A stretch of 64,000 bases of DNA, taken from Planctomycetaceae bacterium (GTDB lineage: Bacteria > Planctomycetota > Planctomycetia > Pirellulales > Pirellulaceae). Shown piece after piece: positions 50,347 to 60,793 of this stretch (position 1 is the stretch's first letter; every line of letters starts with the position of its first letter). The position numbers were made by a program, and so were the translations under genes. The notes below the pieces were generated by a model that was not told the DNA's origin, did no database searches, and saw only the letters and a program-made list of their open reading frames with translations. Location of the stretch: assembly GCA_020638995.1 (NCBI GenBank), contig JACKHM010000003.1, positions 868,001 to 932,000 on the forward strand, given 5' to 3'.

Positions 50347-53300
50347 ATGCACCTTGACGAGCCCAACGAATTCCGGCCTTTGCTTGAGGACGATCCTCCC
50401 AAGTTCGTCGATCGCGTCGACACACCATGGTCCCGTGTTCCCGACCTCGCCGAATACAACCTTCCCGCGTATCGTCGCATTCAGCGGGCACTCAAACAGA
50501 TGCAGCGTGAGCAGTCTATCGAAACGTCCACCTCACAAGGAGTGTTGGTGCTTGGTGAGGCGGGAACGGGAAAAACACATCTGTTGATGCGGGTGGCGAA
50601 TAACCTTTCCGACACAAATCACATCTTGTTTGTGCGGAAGCCGAACAACGAAGAAGCAGTCGCACAACACATTTGGTCAAACATAGTCAATAGCCTTGCG
50701 AGGTCGGTTCCATCGAGCAGCACGCCCCGCTCCCAGATGGATGATCTGCTAGCCCATGTCTTCTCGAAAGTGTTAATTCCGGAGTTTGAAGACGACATCA
50801 GTCAGGGTAAGGATGTCGACCAAAGAAGGCGATGGATGGAGCTCTTGCTGGCAAATCCGTTTAACCTCTTCAGCATGCTTGGCGAGGGTGAACGTCGGCA
50901 ATCAAACATGCAAATTATTCGACGGCGAACATTGCGTTACTTACAAGTCAACTATCCAGATGTCGACCAACGAATAGCCCACTTGCTTATCACTTACTGT
51001 TTCGTGTCTCGGGAAGATCGTAAGCGGCTTTTGCTTACGTGGCTTTCTGGTCAAGACGTTGACGAAAGCGAATCTGAGCAACTCGGCCTTCCAACATCGT
51101 GGGTGCCCACCGAGGACACTTCCACAGACATTTCTGTCCAACAGCAACGCGAAGAGCAAGCTCTCAGAGCAATACGCACGATCGGCCTACTCTCGACCCA
51201 TTACCAACCACTGATCCTTGCGTTTGACCAGCTAGAAGGCTTGCGAGATGAAGAGCGACTAACGCAGCGATGGGGAGATGTTGTAAGAGAAATATTCACA
51301 ATGACTCCCAACATGCTCATCGTAACTTGCATCTTTCCATCGCTCTGGGAGACATGGTTCGCACCGACCTTGGATGCGAGTGTGGCTCAGCGGATTTCGC
51401 AGACACAGATCACGTTGGAGCAATTTGAAACGCGGCACGGTCTGAAGATGCTCGAAACACACTTGGATGATTCCTTTATCAAGCATCGTCTGCCAACAAA
51501 CATCTACCCGTTTATGCCGTCGGACGTGGAGAGTCTTTGTAAACATTCATCGTCACCGAGGACGTTCGTTCAGAATGCTCGTACTTTATTTGACGATTGG
51601 CTGGACGAGAGCACCGATGTTGGTGATTGGGAAGGTCAGGCAAGCCAGCAACTTATTGTTACTCAAGCTGCAATCGACAAAAAGCTCGAAGAGCGACTCG
51701 CGATGTTTGAGAAGCAACAAAAGCTTGTATATCACCAGGAAATCCCTATCGAGGAGGATTTCTTTGGTCGCATTCGTAGCATCATAAGGACGGTGTTGGA
51801 GAAGTCGTCCGTCTTGTGCAGCTATGAGAGAGCGAAGTACGGCACGAGAGTAATGCCGCCTAATGTTGTCATTCAGCCCAATAATGGTTCCTCGTCAGTT
51901 TGCATCGCCGTTATGCAGCGTAATGCGAATTCGTTTGCCGCTCGGTTGAAGAATCTTCGGGAAGTCAAAGGTGAACAATTCAAAGAACTTGTCATGATTC
52001 GAGATCGCAGATGTAGTCCACTTGGCCCACGTTGCCGCGAGTATGTTGACGACATACAGGCGGAAGGGGCTGAATACATAATGGCAGACCTCGACGAAAT
52101 CGCGTTGCTTCAGGGTATTTACGATGTTCTCGTTGCAATCGAAGAACATGACGTAACGATTGGTTCGCACGAAGTTGACAAGGGGCAACTCGTTCGGTTT
52201 CTTAACGCTCACAATATCTATCGACGCTCACAGTTGTTTCGGAAAACAGCATCGCGTGCCAGCTTTCTTGCGGCTTGCACCTCGGCTCCCCAAAATCTAC
52301 CCTCGCACACGCAGACCGATTCAATGTTTTTCCAGCCAAACGTCAGTTCTGACGAGTCTCCGGAAAGCTTTCCACAAAGAGAGACCATTAATTTGGCCGG
52401 CGAAACAACCGTACCAAGTCCGGCGAAACAGAATCAACTCCCAACACATAGCGGCTATCACCTCCATCAGGTGCCCGCCTCAGTTTTGCGTGAGGATCGC
52501 ACGATGGCAAATACACTGTCACGAACGATGGAGGAAGTTGCAGTCGTCATTGGCGATACCGATCGAGATAGCCCGCATCTTGGCATAATGGGAACGCTTT
52601 TGGACGACGATCGAAGACTTGCGATTTCCCTTACGAAGCCTCAGTGTTTTGCGATCTTGGGGTACATGGGTTCGGGCAAATCATATTCGTTAGGTGTACT
52701 CATTGAGAACGCACTTCTACAAGTGCCTGGCTTAGTGCAACACACTCGCCCACTCAGTGTTGTCGCTTTCAACTACCGACGAAATCCCGAATCTCGTTTT
52801 GAGTACGCTGGTTTCGCAAAGCCAAACTCGGACACAGATCAAGTGACGACTTTGTTCGAAGACTATGGTGGCCAGCCTAAAGCCATTGCCGAGGTAAATG
52901 TATTTGCCTTTGAACCCGAGATTGGGAGAAGGGCGACCGAATACGCGGGACTTCGCACCTTTCCCATTCAATTTCGTTCCGATGAACTGGGAGCCGAGCA
53001 CTGGGAAATTCTTATGAAGCCGCCGACACCCCAGGCGGAGTACATGGACATAATCCGCGATATCATTCAGGATCTCTTCTATAAAGAGCAGTTGACGTAT
53101 GCCAAGCTAGAACAACGAATTCTGTCTGACGAACGCATGTCGGAAACCCAGCGACGAAGAGCTCAGAATCGGCTTAGCTTCGCAAGTCGCTGGCTGTGCG
53201 ATGATCGTGCATACGACTGGGCGGATGTTCTTCGAGAAGGCGTCCTGAATGTCTTCGATCTGCGTATGCAGACTCTGGAATCCAGCGAGGCACTGAAACT

Positions 53301-53985
53301 CGTATTAATCATTACCGATCTCGTCCGCAGGACGCGAAACGGAGTCAATAAGCTCATCGTCTTTGATGAGGCACACGAATACGTCGATTCCAAGCACCTT
53401 GTTTCGGAACTGGAAAATGCGATAACGCAGGTACGCCACGACGGGCTTTCCTTTGTACTCGCATCACAGTTTCCAGACAGGATTCCCGAGACCATTTTTA
53501 AGTACTTGGTCACGCGACTGATCTTCAAGTTGCCGCAGGCCAAGAGCGTAGCCTATCTGCGACGTGCTGCCTCGAACCTCGACAGCCTTTCTCCACAACG
53601 CGTTAGTAACCTGGATCTTGAAAAGGGGCTCTGTTTGATTCAAACAGACGATGATTGCACTGACGCAACCTTACGAAGCCCTCAGTTACTCAACGTAAGG
53701 CCACGATTTACTCAGCATGGTGGTACTACAGTTAGGCAAATTGCATCCGACGAAGATCAGGGAAAGGCTCGAAACGAAAGTCTTTCACCACGAGGCGAGT
53801 CCTTTGTTTCTACTGCCTCTCCAAGTCCAGACGATTCCGGTGACGAAGCAATGACTCTGGAGTCTCTAAAAATCGAACTTGGGATCTCTTGGAACAGACT
53901 GCTCGCTCTTCTAGGTCTCCCGGAAGAGTCGGGGATCATTCCATCGATGACACTGGGCGAGGCACGTCGCCTGAACGATGAATAA
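50347..53985 (+). CDS. two-motor P-loop ATPase: STAND-like N-terminus, HerA/FtsK-like C-terminus
   Basis: 1212 residues from the ATG after GGGAG. First P-loop: GVLVLGEAGTGKTHLLMRVA (about 69-88), Walker B LILAFDQLEGL (about 297) and a winged-helix-like tail. The middle (about 480-760) is alpha/beta without known motifs. Second motor: FAILGYMGSGKSYSLGVLIE (about 771-790), Walker B KLIVFDEAHEYVD (about 1004), then SFVLASQFPDRIPETIFKYL (HerA-type sensor) and FKLPQAKSVAYLR. C-terminal helix-turn-helix-like end. Probably a defence ATPase; no known named system matches by eye. Confidence 0.8.
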   Translation: MHLDEPNEFRPLLEDDPPKFVDRVDTPWSRVPDLAEYNLPAYRRIQRALKQMQREQSIETSTSQGVLVLGEAGTGKTHLLMRVANNLSDTNHILFVRKPNNEEAVAQHIWSNIVNSLARSVPSSSTPRSQMDDLLAHVFSKVLIPEFEDDISQGKDVDQRRRWMELLLANPFNLFSMLGEGERRQSNMQIIRRRTLRYLQVNYPDVDQRIAHLLITYCFVSREDRKRLLLTWLSGQDVDESESEQLGLPTSWVPTEDTSTDISVQQQREEQALRAIRTIGLLSTHYQPLILAFDQLEGLRDEERLTQRWGDVVREIFTMTPNMLIVTCIFPSLWETWFAPTLDASVAQRISQTQITLEQFETRHGLKMLETHLDDSFIKHRLPTNIYPFMPSDVESLCKHSSSPRTFVQNARTLFDDWLDESTDVGDWEGQASQQLIVTQAAIDKKLEERLAMFEKQQKLVYHQEIPIEEDFFGRIRSIIRTVLEKSSVLCSYERAKYGTRVMPPNVVIQPNNGSSSVCIAVMQRNANSFAARLKNLREVKGEQFKELVMIRDRRCSPLGPRCREYVDDIQAEGAEYIMADLDEIALLQGIYDVLVAIEEHDVTIGSHEVDKGQLVRFLNAHNIYRRSQLFRKTASRASFLAACTSAPQNLPSHTQTDSMFFQPNVSSDESPESFPQRETINLAGETTVPSPAKQNQLPTHSGYHLHQVPASVLREDRTMANTLSRTMEEVAVVIGDTDRDSPHLGIMGTLLDDDRRLAISLTKPQCFAILGYMGSGKSYSLGVLIENALLQVPGLVQHTRPLSVVAFNYRRNPESRFEYAGFAKPNSDTDQVTTLFEDYGGQPKAIAEVNVFAFEPEIGRRATEYAGLRTFPIQFRSDELGAEHWEILMKPPTPQAEYMDIIRDIIQDLFYKEQLTYAKLEQRILSDERMSETQRRRAQNRLSFASRWLCDDRAYDWADVLREGVLNVFDLRMQTLESSEALKLVLIITDLVRRTRNGVNKLIVFDEAHEYVDSKHLVSELENAITQVRHDGLSFVLASQFPDRIPETIFKYLVTRLIFKLPQAKSVAYLRRAASNLDSLSPQRVSNLDLEKGLCLIQTDDDCTDATLRSPQLLNVRPRFTQHGGTTVRQIASDEDQGKARNESLSPRGESFVSTASPSPDDSGDEAMTLESLKIELGISWNRLLALLGLPEESGIIPSMTLGEARRLNDE

Positions 53986-54747
53986 TATAACCACACTCAT
54001 TAGCACTAAGTGATTTTAGCCGATCATCGACCTGAGAAACCGTCTGTCTCATCGCCGAAGCTACACGATACTCAGTCAAGCAGTAGTTCGCAGATACCCA
54101 TAACTCGATCTCGTGTGGCCGGTTTAACCCGATCCGTGACAACCCCTCCCGAACCACACATGTTGCGGCCTTGGAGCCACGCCGAATGGCTCTCTGAAAC
54201 TGCCCTTCAGACCATTTGAAGCCCGCTTGAATCGTGCTTCGGACCTGCCAAATGCGACCCTCGCGAACCGCCGTTGGACTGCTTCCAAGCGTCGTTGTTG
54301 TCGCCGAACAGGATGCCTGAAGTGCCTGTGGGGCCGACTTCAAGAGGGTCAAAAGACACGCCGCTAATACCGCAAAGGGTGCCAGTCGAGGGTGACTTTT
54401 GCGTCTGGATATCAGTGCCAGAGAGCACTAAACTGGTGGTGTTAGTGACTGCGAATCCTGCTGTGGACACTGTGAACTTGGTCGTGCTCGGAAATGCGAT
54501 ATGAGCACAGTTCCGAAACAGTTCTACCACCAGTTCAACGGCTCGGTCAGGGTCACCGACATCCCGAGTATTCCAACTGAAATGTGCATAAGATTTCAAA
54601 CCACCTTCTACACTCTGGAGTTGTGTGGCCAGAAGTGTGATAATGCCGACTCGCACGTCTAAGTTAGCTAATAAGGAGAAGGCCGGAGTATATACGCAAA
54701 GGAGTGCCAAAGTTGACTGGACGCCATGTGGCGTTGGAGGACAGCAG
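53986..54747 (-). other. 760-base stretch, one doubtful minus-strand frame
   Basis: A minus-strand frame 54207-54710 (167 codons) reads ELFRNCAHIAFPSTTKFTVS, TAGFAVTNTTSLVLSGTDIQ and GVSFDPLEVGPTGTSGILFG, a beta-rich, Ser/Thr/Gly-rich composition like a piece of a secreted repeat protein. No signal peptide, no good start and it runs into the HEPN leader. Probably a remnant. A second minus frame (53936-54352) overlaps it. Confidence 0.35.
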
Positions 54748-55464
54748 ATGGCTACAACAATCGTATCTTCACCTTCCGTACGGGACCTCCGTCGACGATG
54801 GAAGCCAATTAAAGAGCGACTTAGTGGTCAGCGAGACAATCATCCCACGCTGATCCGCTTCCATCGGGCCTGCAGTTGGCTCGCTCGCGTAGAGCAAATG
54901 GGCGATGAGATCGAGTACGACCTGGCTTTGATTCTCCAGTGGGTGGCATTTAACGCTCTTTACGGCCAGTGGGATGAAAGCTTAGGCGAACCGCTCAGAG
55001 ATCGAGAATGCTGGAGAGTCTTTGCTGATCGCGTTCTGGACCTGGATTCAGAAGATCGAATCCGCCAAATACTGCTCGAACACAAGCGGCTCGTTCTCTC
55101 GTTGCTCGAAGATGAGTATTTGAGCAAGTTCTTCTGGGAAGATCCCGGCCAAGAGCGAGCGGGGAAGGCCAGAAGCAAGAAGTACAAGGCTCAATCTTGG
55201 TTCGTCGAAGGGAGTTGGAAGCTGATCGTCGAGCAGATTCTCGAACGCATCTACTTGATGAGGTGTCAGTTGAGCCACGGTGCTGCAACATTCGGCGGCA
55301 CACTCAACAGGACTTCACTTCGTCGCTGTTCTACAATGATGGATCGCTTGTTGCCGACTATGATGCTTGTGTTCATCGATCATGGTGGTGATGAAGACTG
55401 GGGAATCATGTGCTATCCACCGATGAAGACGCAAACATTCAACCGTTTACGAAAACCGAGGTGA
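54748..55464 (+). CDS. HEPN-like protein
   Basis: 238 residues from the ATG after GGAGG. Helical throughout: WKPIKERLSGQRDNHPTLIR, LILQWVAFNALYGQWDESL, and near the end EQILERIYLMRCQLSHGAAT, where R-C-Q-L-S-H is the Rx4H motif of HEPN ribonucleases, followed by MMDRLLPTMMLVFID. The layout matches the Apea/HEPN kind used in abortive infection. It follows the two-motor ATPase on the same strand after 760 bases and precedes the TM0106-like nuclease. Confidence 0.65.
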   Translation: MATTIVSSPSVRDLRRRWKPIKERLSGQRDNHPTLIRFHRACSWLARVEQMGDEIEYDLALILQWVAFNALYGQWDESLGEPLRDRECWRVFADRVLDLDSEDRIRQILLEHKRLVLSLLEDEYLSKFFWEDPGQERAGKARSKKYKAQSWFVEGSWKLIVEQILERIYLMRCQLSHGAATFGGTLNRTSLRRCSTMMDRLLPTMMLVFIDHGGDEDWGIMCYPPMKTQTFNRLRKPR

Positions 55465-55644
55465 GTTAAAGATATACCATAACGCGATGGGCCGATTCGC
55501 AAGAACGTAATCAACGCGGTGGCCCACTCGCAATTCAATACCATAGTCCGTGCTCGAAAAGATTCTGCTTGCAACTGAGGAACCGTACCGGTAGCCTATT
55601 CGCAAGCTTATTAGCCGCGTGTCAATTTGTTCGTGGGGTAGCAC

Positions 55645-58600
55645 ATGCAAGTGACCGGAAGTGTCGTAACACCGGCGGCTACAGATCTTTCGAATCATCT
55701 CGCCTGCCGTCATCTCACTTCATTGAATCGCAAGTCAGCTCTTGGCGAAATTCATAAACCCTTTCGTCATGACGCTCTGCTCGAAAGTCTGATTGAGCGG
55801 GGCCTTGATCACGAGAAAGCCTACATCGAGTTTTTGCGTGCCGAGGGCAAGTCGGTTGTTGATGTTCGTGACTTCGTTGGCGATGCAGCTGGTAAGAAGA
55901 CTATCGACGCAATGACGTCGGGAGTTGATGTTGTCGCTCAGGCGGCACTTCAGCATGATGGCTGGAGGGGACGTCCGGATATCTTGCAACGCGTTGATTT
56001 ACCCAGCGACTTAGGTGGGTGGTCCTACGAGGTCGCCGACACCAAGCTTGCAGTAAATACGCGAGCGGGAACGATCCTGCAACTCTGTCTGTATTCCGAT
56101 ATCTTGTCGACTGTGCAGGGCCACTTACCGCACCGGATGTCGGTAGTCAAACCCGGCGATCTTTTCGATGTCGAAACTCTTTACGTTGGCCACTACCTGG
56201 CGTATTACCGACTCGTTAAGCGTTGGCTTGTCTCGGACATCGCCGCTCCACCAACCGATACATATCCTCATCCGGTTCCCCACTGTGAAATCTGTCAGTG
56301 GTGGAGCATCTGCGAACAGCGACGACGAGCAGACGACCACCTCTCATTTGTCGCCGGGATTCACAAACACCAGATTATCGAACTCTACAGGCAAGATATT
56401 AGCAAGCTCGAACAGTTTGCTGCCTCGGAGCAGTCGCTTCCCGAGCGGCCTAAACGAGGCTCGTTGGAAGCCTTTGACCGAGTGCACAAGCAAGCCAAGA
56501 TTCAGTTTGAAGCTCGTACGAGCGGCAAACTCAAATATGAATTCTTGGACCTGGAGGATGGCCGAGGCTTCCAATGTCTCCCCGAACCAGATCCAGGTGA
56601 CATCTTTTTTGATATCGAAGGCGATCCGCACGCACTGGATGGCGGACTCGAATACCTACTCGGATACGTCGTGTTAGACGATGTGGGAAACGCTCAGTAC
56701 AAGGCTCACTGGGCCGTTGATCGACCTTCCGAGAAGATAGTATTTGAGCAGTTCATAGACTTTGTCATGCAGAGGTGGTCGAAGTTCCCTGGTATGCATG
56801 TTTATCACTATGCTCATTACGAACCCTCTGCGGTGAGACGCCTAGCGATGCGACACGCAACGCGAGAAGAGGAAGTTGACCAACTACTCAGGGGCGAGCG
56901 TTTCATCGATCTGTACGCCGTGGTGCGGCAGGGAGTCCGAGCCAGCGTTGAAAGCTATTCGATTAAAAAGCTAGAGCCGTTTTACGGATACGAACGGTTG
57001 GCGGAACTAGAAGACGCACGGCATTCGTTGCGACGCGTTGAGCGAGCGTTGGAACTGAAGCTTCCTTCTGGCATACTCGACGATGATAAGAAACTCGTCG
57101 AGGCATACAACGAAGACGACTGCCAATCGACGCTCAGGTTGCGGGAATGGTTAGAGAACTTGCGGGAAAGGCAAATCGCCAGTGGCCGTGCGATTGATAG
57201 ACCTAAATTGAAAGATGGTTTGGCAAGCGAGGAACTTCAGGAGAAATCTGAACAAGTATTGGAGGTATTCAAAAAGCTGGTCGACGGGGTTCCAGACACC
57301 GACCGCGATGAACATGAGAGTGCCCGTTGGCTGTTGGCTCACCTGCTCGATTATTTCCGACGCGAGGACAAATGTGTTTGGTGGGAGTACTTCCGTTTGC
57401 AGGAACTGGAACCTGATGAACTGCTGCTGGAAAGGAAGGCTATCTACGGCCTTCAGTTTGTGAAACAAATCCCCGGTCGTCCGGGAGAGCGGACGGTCAC
57501 ACACCGTTATCGTTTCCCAATGCAGGAAGCTCAGCTCCGAGCAGGTGAGAATCTCGTCGCCCGAAACCACACAAATATCGGCAGCGTTGTGGAAGTGAAT
57601 CTGCGGACGGGAACTCTCGACATCAAAAAGACGAAAGCGTCCTCCGGCATACATCCTTCGGAAGTCATGGTGTTCGACAGGGTCCGACCGGCCCCGTTGC
57701 CAGAATCACTCCTTGAATTCGCAAGGCTTATGCTTCGACACCTGAAACATGAGCCCTTGGAGTCAGCCCGCTATGACTTGCTGTCGAAATCGCCGCCTCG
57801 ATTGCAGTCGCTTCAAATGCCGCTCGCTGAAGAACCGAAAGACGCGGCAGTTCTACTTGCACTTGATCTGAACAACAGCATTCTGCCGATCCAAGGTCCG
57901 CCTGGTGCCGGAAAGACGTTTGTTGGAGGGCACATGATCACCGAGTTGGCCAAACGAGGTAAGCGGATCGGCGTGACTGCCGTTAGCCACAAAGTGATTT
58001 TGAACCTGCTGCAGGAGGTCTTAGAACAAAGCAACGGAAGCATCAGCGTTGCACATAAGGTTAATTCGAAAGCTGATGACCCTCCCCAGGCAATCGCAAT
58101 TCTTAAGTCGACTGACGACGCTCTGACTGCTATAGGGCAGGGAGCGGTAGTCGGGGGAACCGCTTGGCTCTGGGCAAACGCCGACGCGGAACAGGCTTTG
58201 GACTACTTGTTTGTCGACGAGGCGGGGCAGATGTCATTGGCAATGGCACTGGCTGCAGGTCGGGCTGCGAAGAACATCATCTTGTTGGGTGACCCGCAGC
58301 AGCTTGAGCAACCGCAGCAAGGATCGCATCCCGAAGGAGCCGAAGTCACGGCTCTGACTCACTTGCTCGACGGTCACGATACGATTACCGAGGATCGCGG
58401 CTTGTTCATGCCAAATACGTGGCGATTGCATCCGGCGATCTGCGAGTTTACTTCCGAACAGTATTACGAAGGCAGGCTATCGAGTCGTCCCGGTTTGGAA
58501 TGCCAAATGATTACGGGCGGATTGCACGTTCCGGAGGCCGGACTTGCGTTCGTGCCGGTAGTACATGAAGGGAATCAGAATCGCAGCGAAGAAGAAGCGG

Positions 58601-59046
58601 AAAGAATCCGTTCGATCTTCGATGAACTCCTGGACGGCAATCACACTTGGCGAAACGCAAGAAATGAAGAAGCTACGGTTACACTGAGCGATATCCTGGT
58701 TGTGGCACCATACAATGCCCAAGTTGCTCTTTTGCAAGACACTTTGCCCGACGGTGCTCGCGTCGGAACGGTCGACAAGTTTCAGGGGCAAGAAGCCGCA
58801 ATTGTCATCTACTCGGCGACAAGTTCTTCTGTAGAGGACGCACCCCGTGGAATGACCTTTCTCTACAGCCCGAATAGGATGAACGTCGCGACGAGTCGAG
58901 CACGATGTCTAGTAATTCTAGTTGGTTCACCTGAGTTGTTTCACCCGGAGTGTGCCACACCCGAACAAATCAGACTGGCGAATGGGTTTTGTCGATTCGC
59001 CGAGATGGCGACAAGGGTCGCTGTGGAAATTCACTCGGTTGATTGA
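55645..59046 (+). CDS. TM0106-type RecB-like nuclease / UPF1-like helicase fusion
   Basis: 1133 residues. N-terminal nuclease: TPAATDLSNHLACRHLTSLN, HDGWRGRPDILQRVD, SYEVADTKLAVNTRAGTILQ LCLYSDIL (PD..K and QhxxY motifs) and a cysteine cluster HCEICQWWSICEQ. Then a DEDD-like exonuclease start PGDIFFDIEGDPHALDGGLE (about 320). Helicase superfamily 1: GPPGAGKTFVGGHMITELAK (about 748), DYLFVDEAGQMSLAMALAAG, LLGDPQQLEQPQQGSHPEG, GTVDKFQGQEAAIVIYSATS and NVATSRARCLVILVG. One long intact gene. Expected role: ATP-driven nucleic-acid unwinding with end cleavage, in repair or defence. Confidence 0.9.
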   Translation: MQVTGSVVTPAATDLSNHLACRHLTSLNRKSALGEIHKPFRHDALLESLIERGLDHEKAYIEFLRAEGKSVVDVRDFVGDAAGKKTIDAMTSGVDVVAQAALQHDGWRGRPDILQRVDLPSDLGGWSYEVADTKLAVNTRAGTILQLCLYSDILSTVQGHLPHRMSVVKPGDLFDVETLYVGHYLAYYRLVKRWLVSDIAAPPTDTYPHPVPHCEICQWWSICEQRRRADDHLSFVAGIHKHQIIELYRQDISKLEQFAASEQSLPERPKRGSLEAFDRVHKQAKIQFEARTSGKLKYEFLDLEDGRGFQCLPEPDPGDIFFDIEGDPHALDGGLEYLLGYVVLDDVGNAQYKAHWAVDRPSEKIVFEQFIDFVMQRWSKFPGMHVYHYAHYEPSAVRRLAMRHATREEEVDQLLRGERFIDLYAVVRQGVRASVESYSIKKLEPFYGYERLAELEDARHSLRRVERALELKLPSGILDDDKKLVEAYNEDDCQSTLRLREWLENLRERQIASGRAIDRPKLKDGLASEELQEKSEQVLEVFKKLVDGVPDTDRDEHESARWLLAHLLDYFRREDKCVWWEYFRLQELEPDELLLERKAIYGLQFVKQIPGRPGERTVTHRYRFPMQEAQLRAGENLVARNHTNIGSVVEVNLRTGTLDIKKTKASSGIHPSEVMVFDRVRPAPLPESLLEFARLMLRHLKHEPLESARYDLLSKSPPRLQSLQMPLAEEPKDAAVLLALDLNNSILPIQGPPGAGKTFVGGHMITELAKRGKRIGVTAVSHKVILNLLQEVLEQSNGSISVAHKVNSKADDPPQAIAILKSTDDALTAIGQGAVVGGTAWLWANADAEQALDYLFVDEAGQMSLAMALAAGRAAKNIILLGDPQQLEQPQQGSHPEGAEVTALTHLLDGHDTITEDRGLFMPNTWRLHPAICEFTSEQYYEGRLSSRPGLECQMITGGLHVPEAGLAFVPVVHEGNQNRSEEEAERIRSIFDELLDGNHTWRNARNEEATVTLSDILVVAPYNAQVALLQDTLPDGARVGTVDKFQGQEAAIVIYSATSSSVEDAPRGMTFLYSPNRMNVATSRARCLVILVGSPELFHPECATPEQIRLANGFCRFAEMATRVAVEIHSVD

Positions 59047-59155
59047 GGCACAAGTATTTCGCATTCACCCGTCAACACACGGACAGTTTCCGGAGGCGAC
59101 TTCATGAACATCGCGTCCGCGAGTCTTTTCATCGCGAACAAGCGAAGTGACTGAC

Positions 59156-60688
59156 ATGACATTCGCAATCAGAAACGATCTCGCTCTTGAGGCATCGCCC
59201 CCTGTCTCCAAGAAACAGATCGGTTACGCTGGGGAAATAGTTTCGGGACAGCTTGTATTCAGCGATTCAGGCAAGTTCTTTGTTGCGGCAGGAGGCATTC
59301 GCGGTCCTGATGCTGACGGTTTGTACTTTTTCGACTCGGAGTCCCTTTGCAGCGTGGAGGTGACTGGCGAGTCAGGACAAGAGTTACCAATCAACATCCC
59401 AGTGTCGGTCGAGCACGGGAAGTGGGCTCTCGCTCTTTTTCGACGCGTTGAGGAGATTCCCACCGAAGAGAGTGCGAATCTTTCGCTCACCGAATCAGCA
59501 GCGATGAACCTGCTGAATCAAGGAGACTGTTCGTTTTCGCACTTCAAGCGAATCGAGGAAGGGGCCGCTCGGCTACTAATGAACGCTTGCCGTCTACACT
59601 CTGGTATAGATAACAACATCTACCTTAATGCACTGACTGAACTTAATCCTGAAGTGGCGACTATTTTGGCCACACACGATGGCGGCCTGTCCTTCGGTTC
59701 TCTGACTTCGATCACAACGGCAACAGCCAACGCATTGGCGAGACATAAAGGAAACCTCTACCTGTCGGGCCTCCGAGCATTGTCAGCTGAGTTCGCTCAA
59801 GCTCTGAGTTTACATGGCGAGCCTGTACATTTTGAACACCTGACATCAATTGAGTCCCGTGAAGGGATCTTCCTTGCAGCAAAGAACGGCTTGGACGATT
59901 ACGACCTCGAAGCATTGAACGAAGAGACTGCAAGAGCGATTGTTGATGCCGCGTCCGGACGTCCGATCGCCCTTGCCTTGCCACACTTGGCAGCCCAATG
60001 TGCCCGGGAACTTGCGGCACATAGGGGAGACATTTGGCTGGACGTCTCAGAAGCATTGTCATTGTCTACAGCTGAATTCCTTGGTTCGCACCACGGACAG
60101 CTTGATCTATATCTAGGTGACGCAGAGTTGACTTCCGAGGTCGCACGGGCCTTGGCTAAACATAAGGGTCCATTGTACATCCACATGTCACAACTGAGCG
60201 TATCAGCCGCGGAGTGCCTTGCTGCCGTCGAAGCTCCATTGGGATTTCCCCTGCTTCAACTTCAGTCGTCAGATGTTGCCAAGGCACTGGCAAGTCACCA
60301 GGGCGAACTACTGTTGGCTAACGAAAGAGTTGATGACGAGGTAGTCGCTGAGCTTTGTAAGCACCGTGGATTCTTGAGACTCGATAGTATTGAGACGCTG
60401 TCTGAGTCAGCCGCCTCTATGCTCGCCAACCATCAGGGTGACGTGTCGCTCGTGTCCGTGGAATTAACTACAGAGGCAGCAAGAACACTGGGAAACTCCA
60501 AAACTTTTTTTATCTTGCCATTCGTACTTGGACAGGACGAATCGGTTCTTGGCGAAAAAGATGGTGACGGAAAAAATCTAGACGCAGATGGAAACTTGCA
60601 CTTGAGCTCGGACTCGGGTTTGGAATTGAGCTTGGGTTCGGACTCGGATTTGGGCTTGGGCTCAGACTCGGAATGGGACCTAAGCTAG
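59156..60688 (+). CDS. helical-repeat protein with acidic Ser/Asp tail
   Basis: 510 residues from the ATG at 59156 (a GTG at 59147 is an option). N-terminal 110 residues are beta-rich. From about 120 to 430 a unit of roughly 22-24 residues repeats a dozen times: 'A.aLa.h.G.l.L..l..ls...' as in TATANALARHKGNLYLSGLR, SAEFAQALSLHGEPVHFEHL, TAEFLGSHHGQLDLYLGDAE. This leucine-rich-like repeat is planctomycete-typical. The end (about 465-510) is a DNA-level tandem repeat giving LELSLGSDSDLGLGSDSEWD. Likely a binding scaffold. Confidence 0.75.
   Translation: MTFAIRNDLALEASPPVSKKQIGYAGEIVSGQLVFSDSGKFFVAAGGIRGPDADGLYFFDSESLCSVEVTGESGQELPINIPVSVEHGKWALALFRRVEEIPTEESANLSLTESAAMNLLNQGDCSFSHFKRIEEGAARLLMNACRLHSGIDNNIYLNALTELNPEVATILATHDGGLSFGSLTSITTATANALARHKGNLYLSGLRALSAEFAQALSLHGEPVHFEHLTSIESREGIFLAAKNGLDDYDLEALNEETARAIVDAASGRPIALALPHLAAQCARELAAHRGDIWLDVSEALSLSTAEFLGSHHGQLDLYLGDAELTSEVARALAKHKGPLYIHMSQLSVSAAECLAAVEAPLGFPLLQLQSSDVAKALASHQGELLLANERVDDEVVAELCKHRGFLRLDSIETLSESAASMLANHQGDVSLVSVELTTEAARTLGNSKTFFILPFVLGQDESVLGEKDGDGKNLDADGNLHLSSDSGLELSLGSDSDLGLGSDSEWDLS
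60600..60687 (+). repeat. Ser/Asp-coding tandem repeat at the 3' end of the helical-repeat gene
   Basis: Imperfect units of about 12-18 bases (TTGGGCTTGGGCTCAGACTC and close variants of AGCTCGGACTCG) repeat about five times and code for the LGSDSD tail. Low-complexity DNA prone to length change. Confidence 0.55.
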
Positions 60689-60793
60689 GGCATGCATGGC
60701 GAGTAGGGCAGGCGTATTTACGAAGAAGAGAGACTAACTACCTCAATTCAATCGCGTACAAAGAGCGATTAATGAGCAAATTAGGAACGCGTG

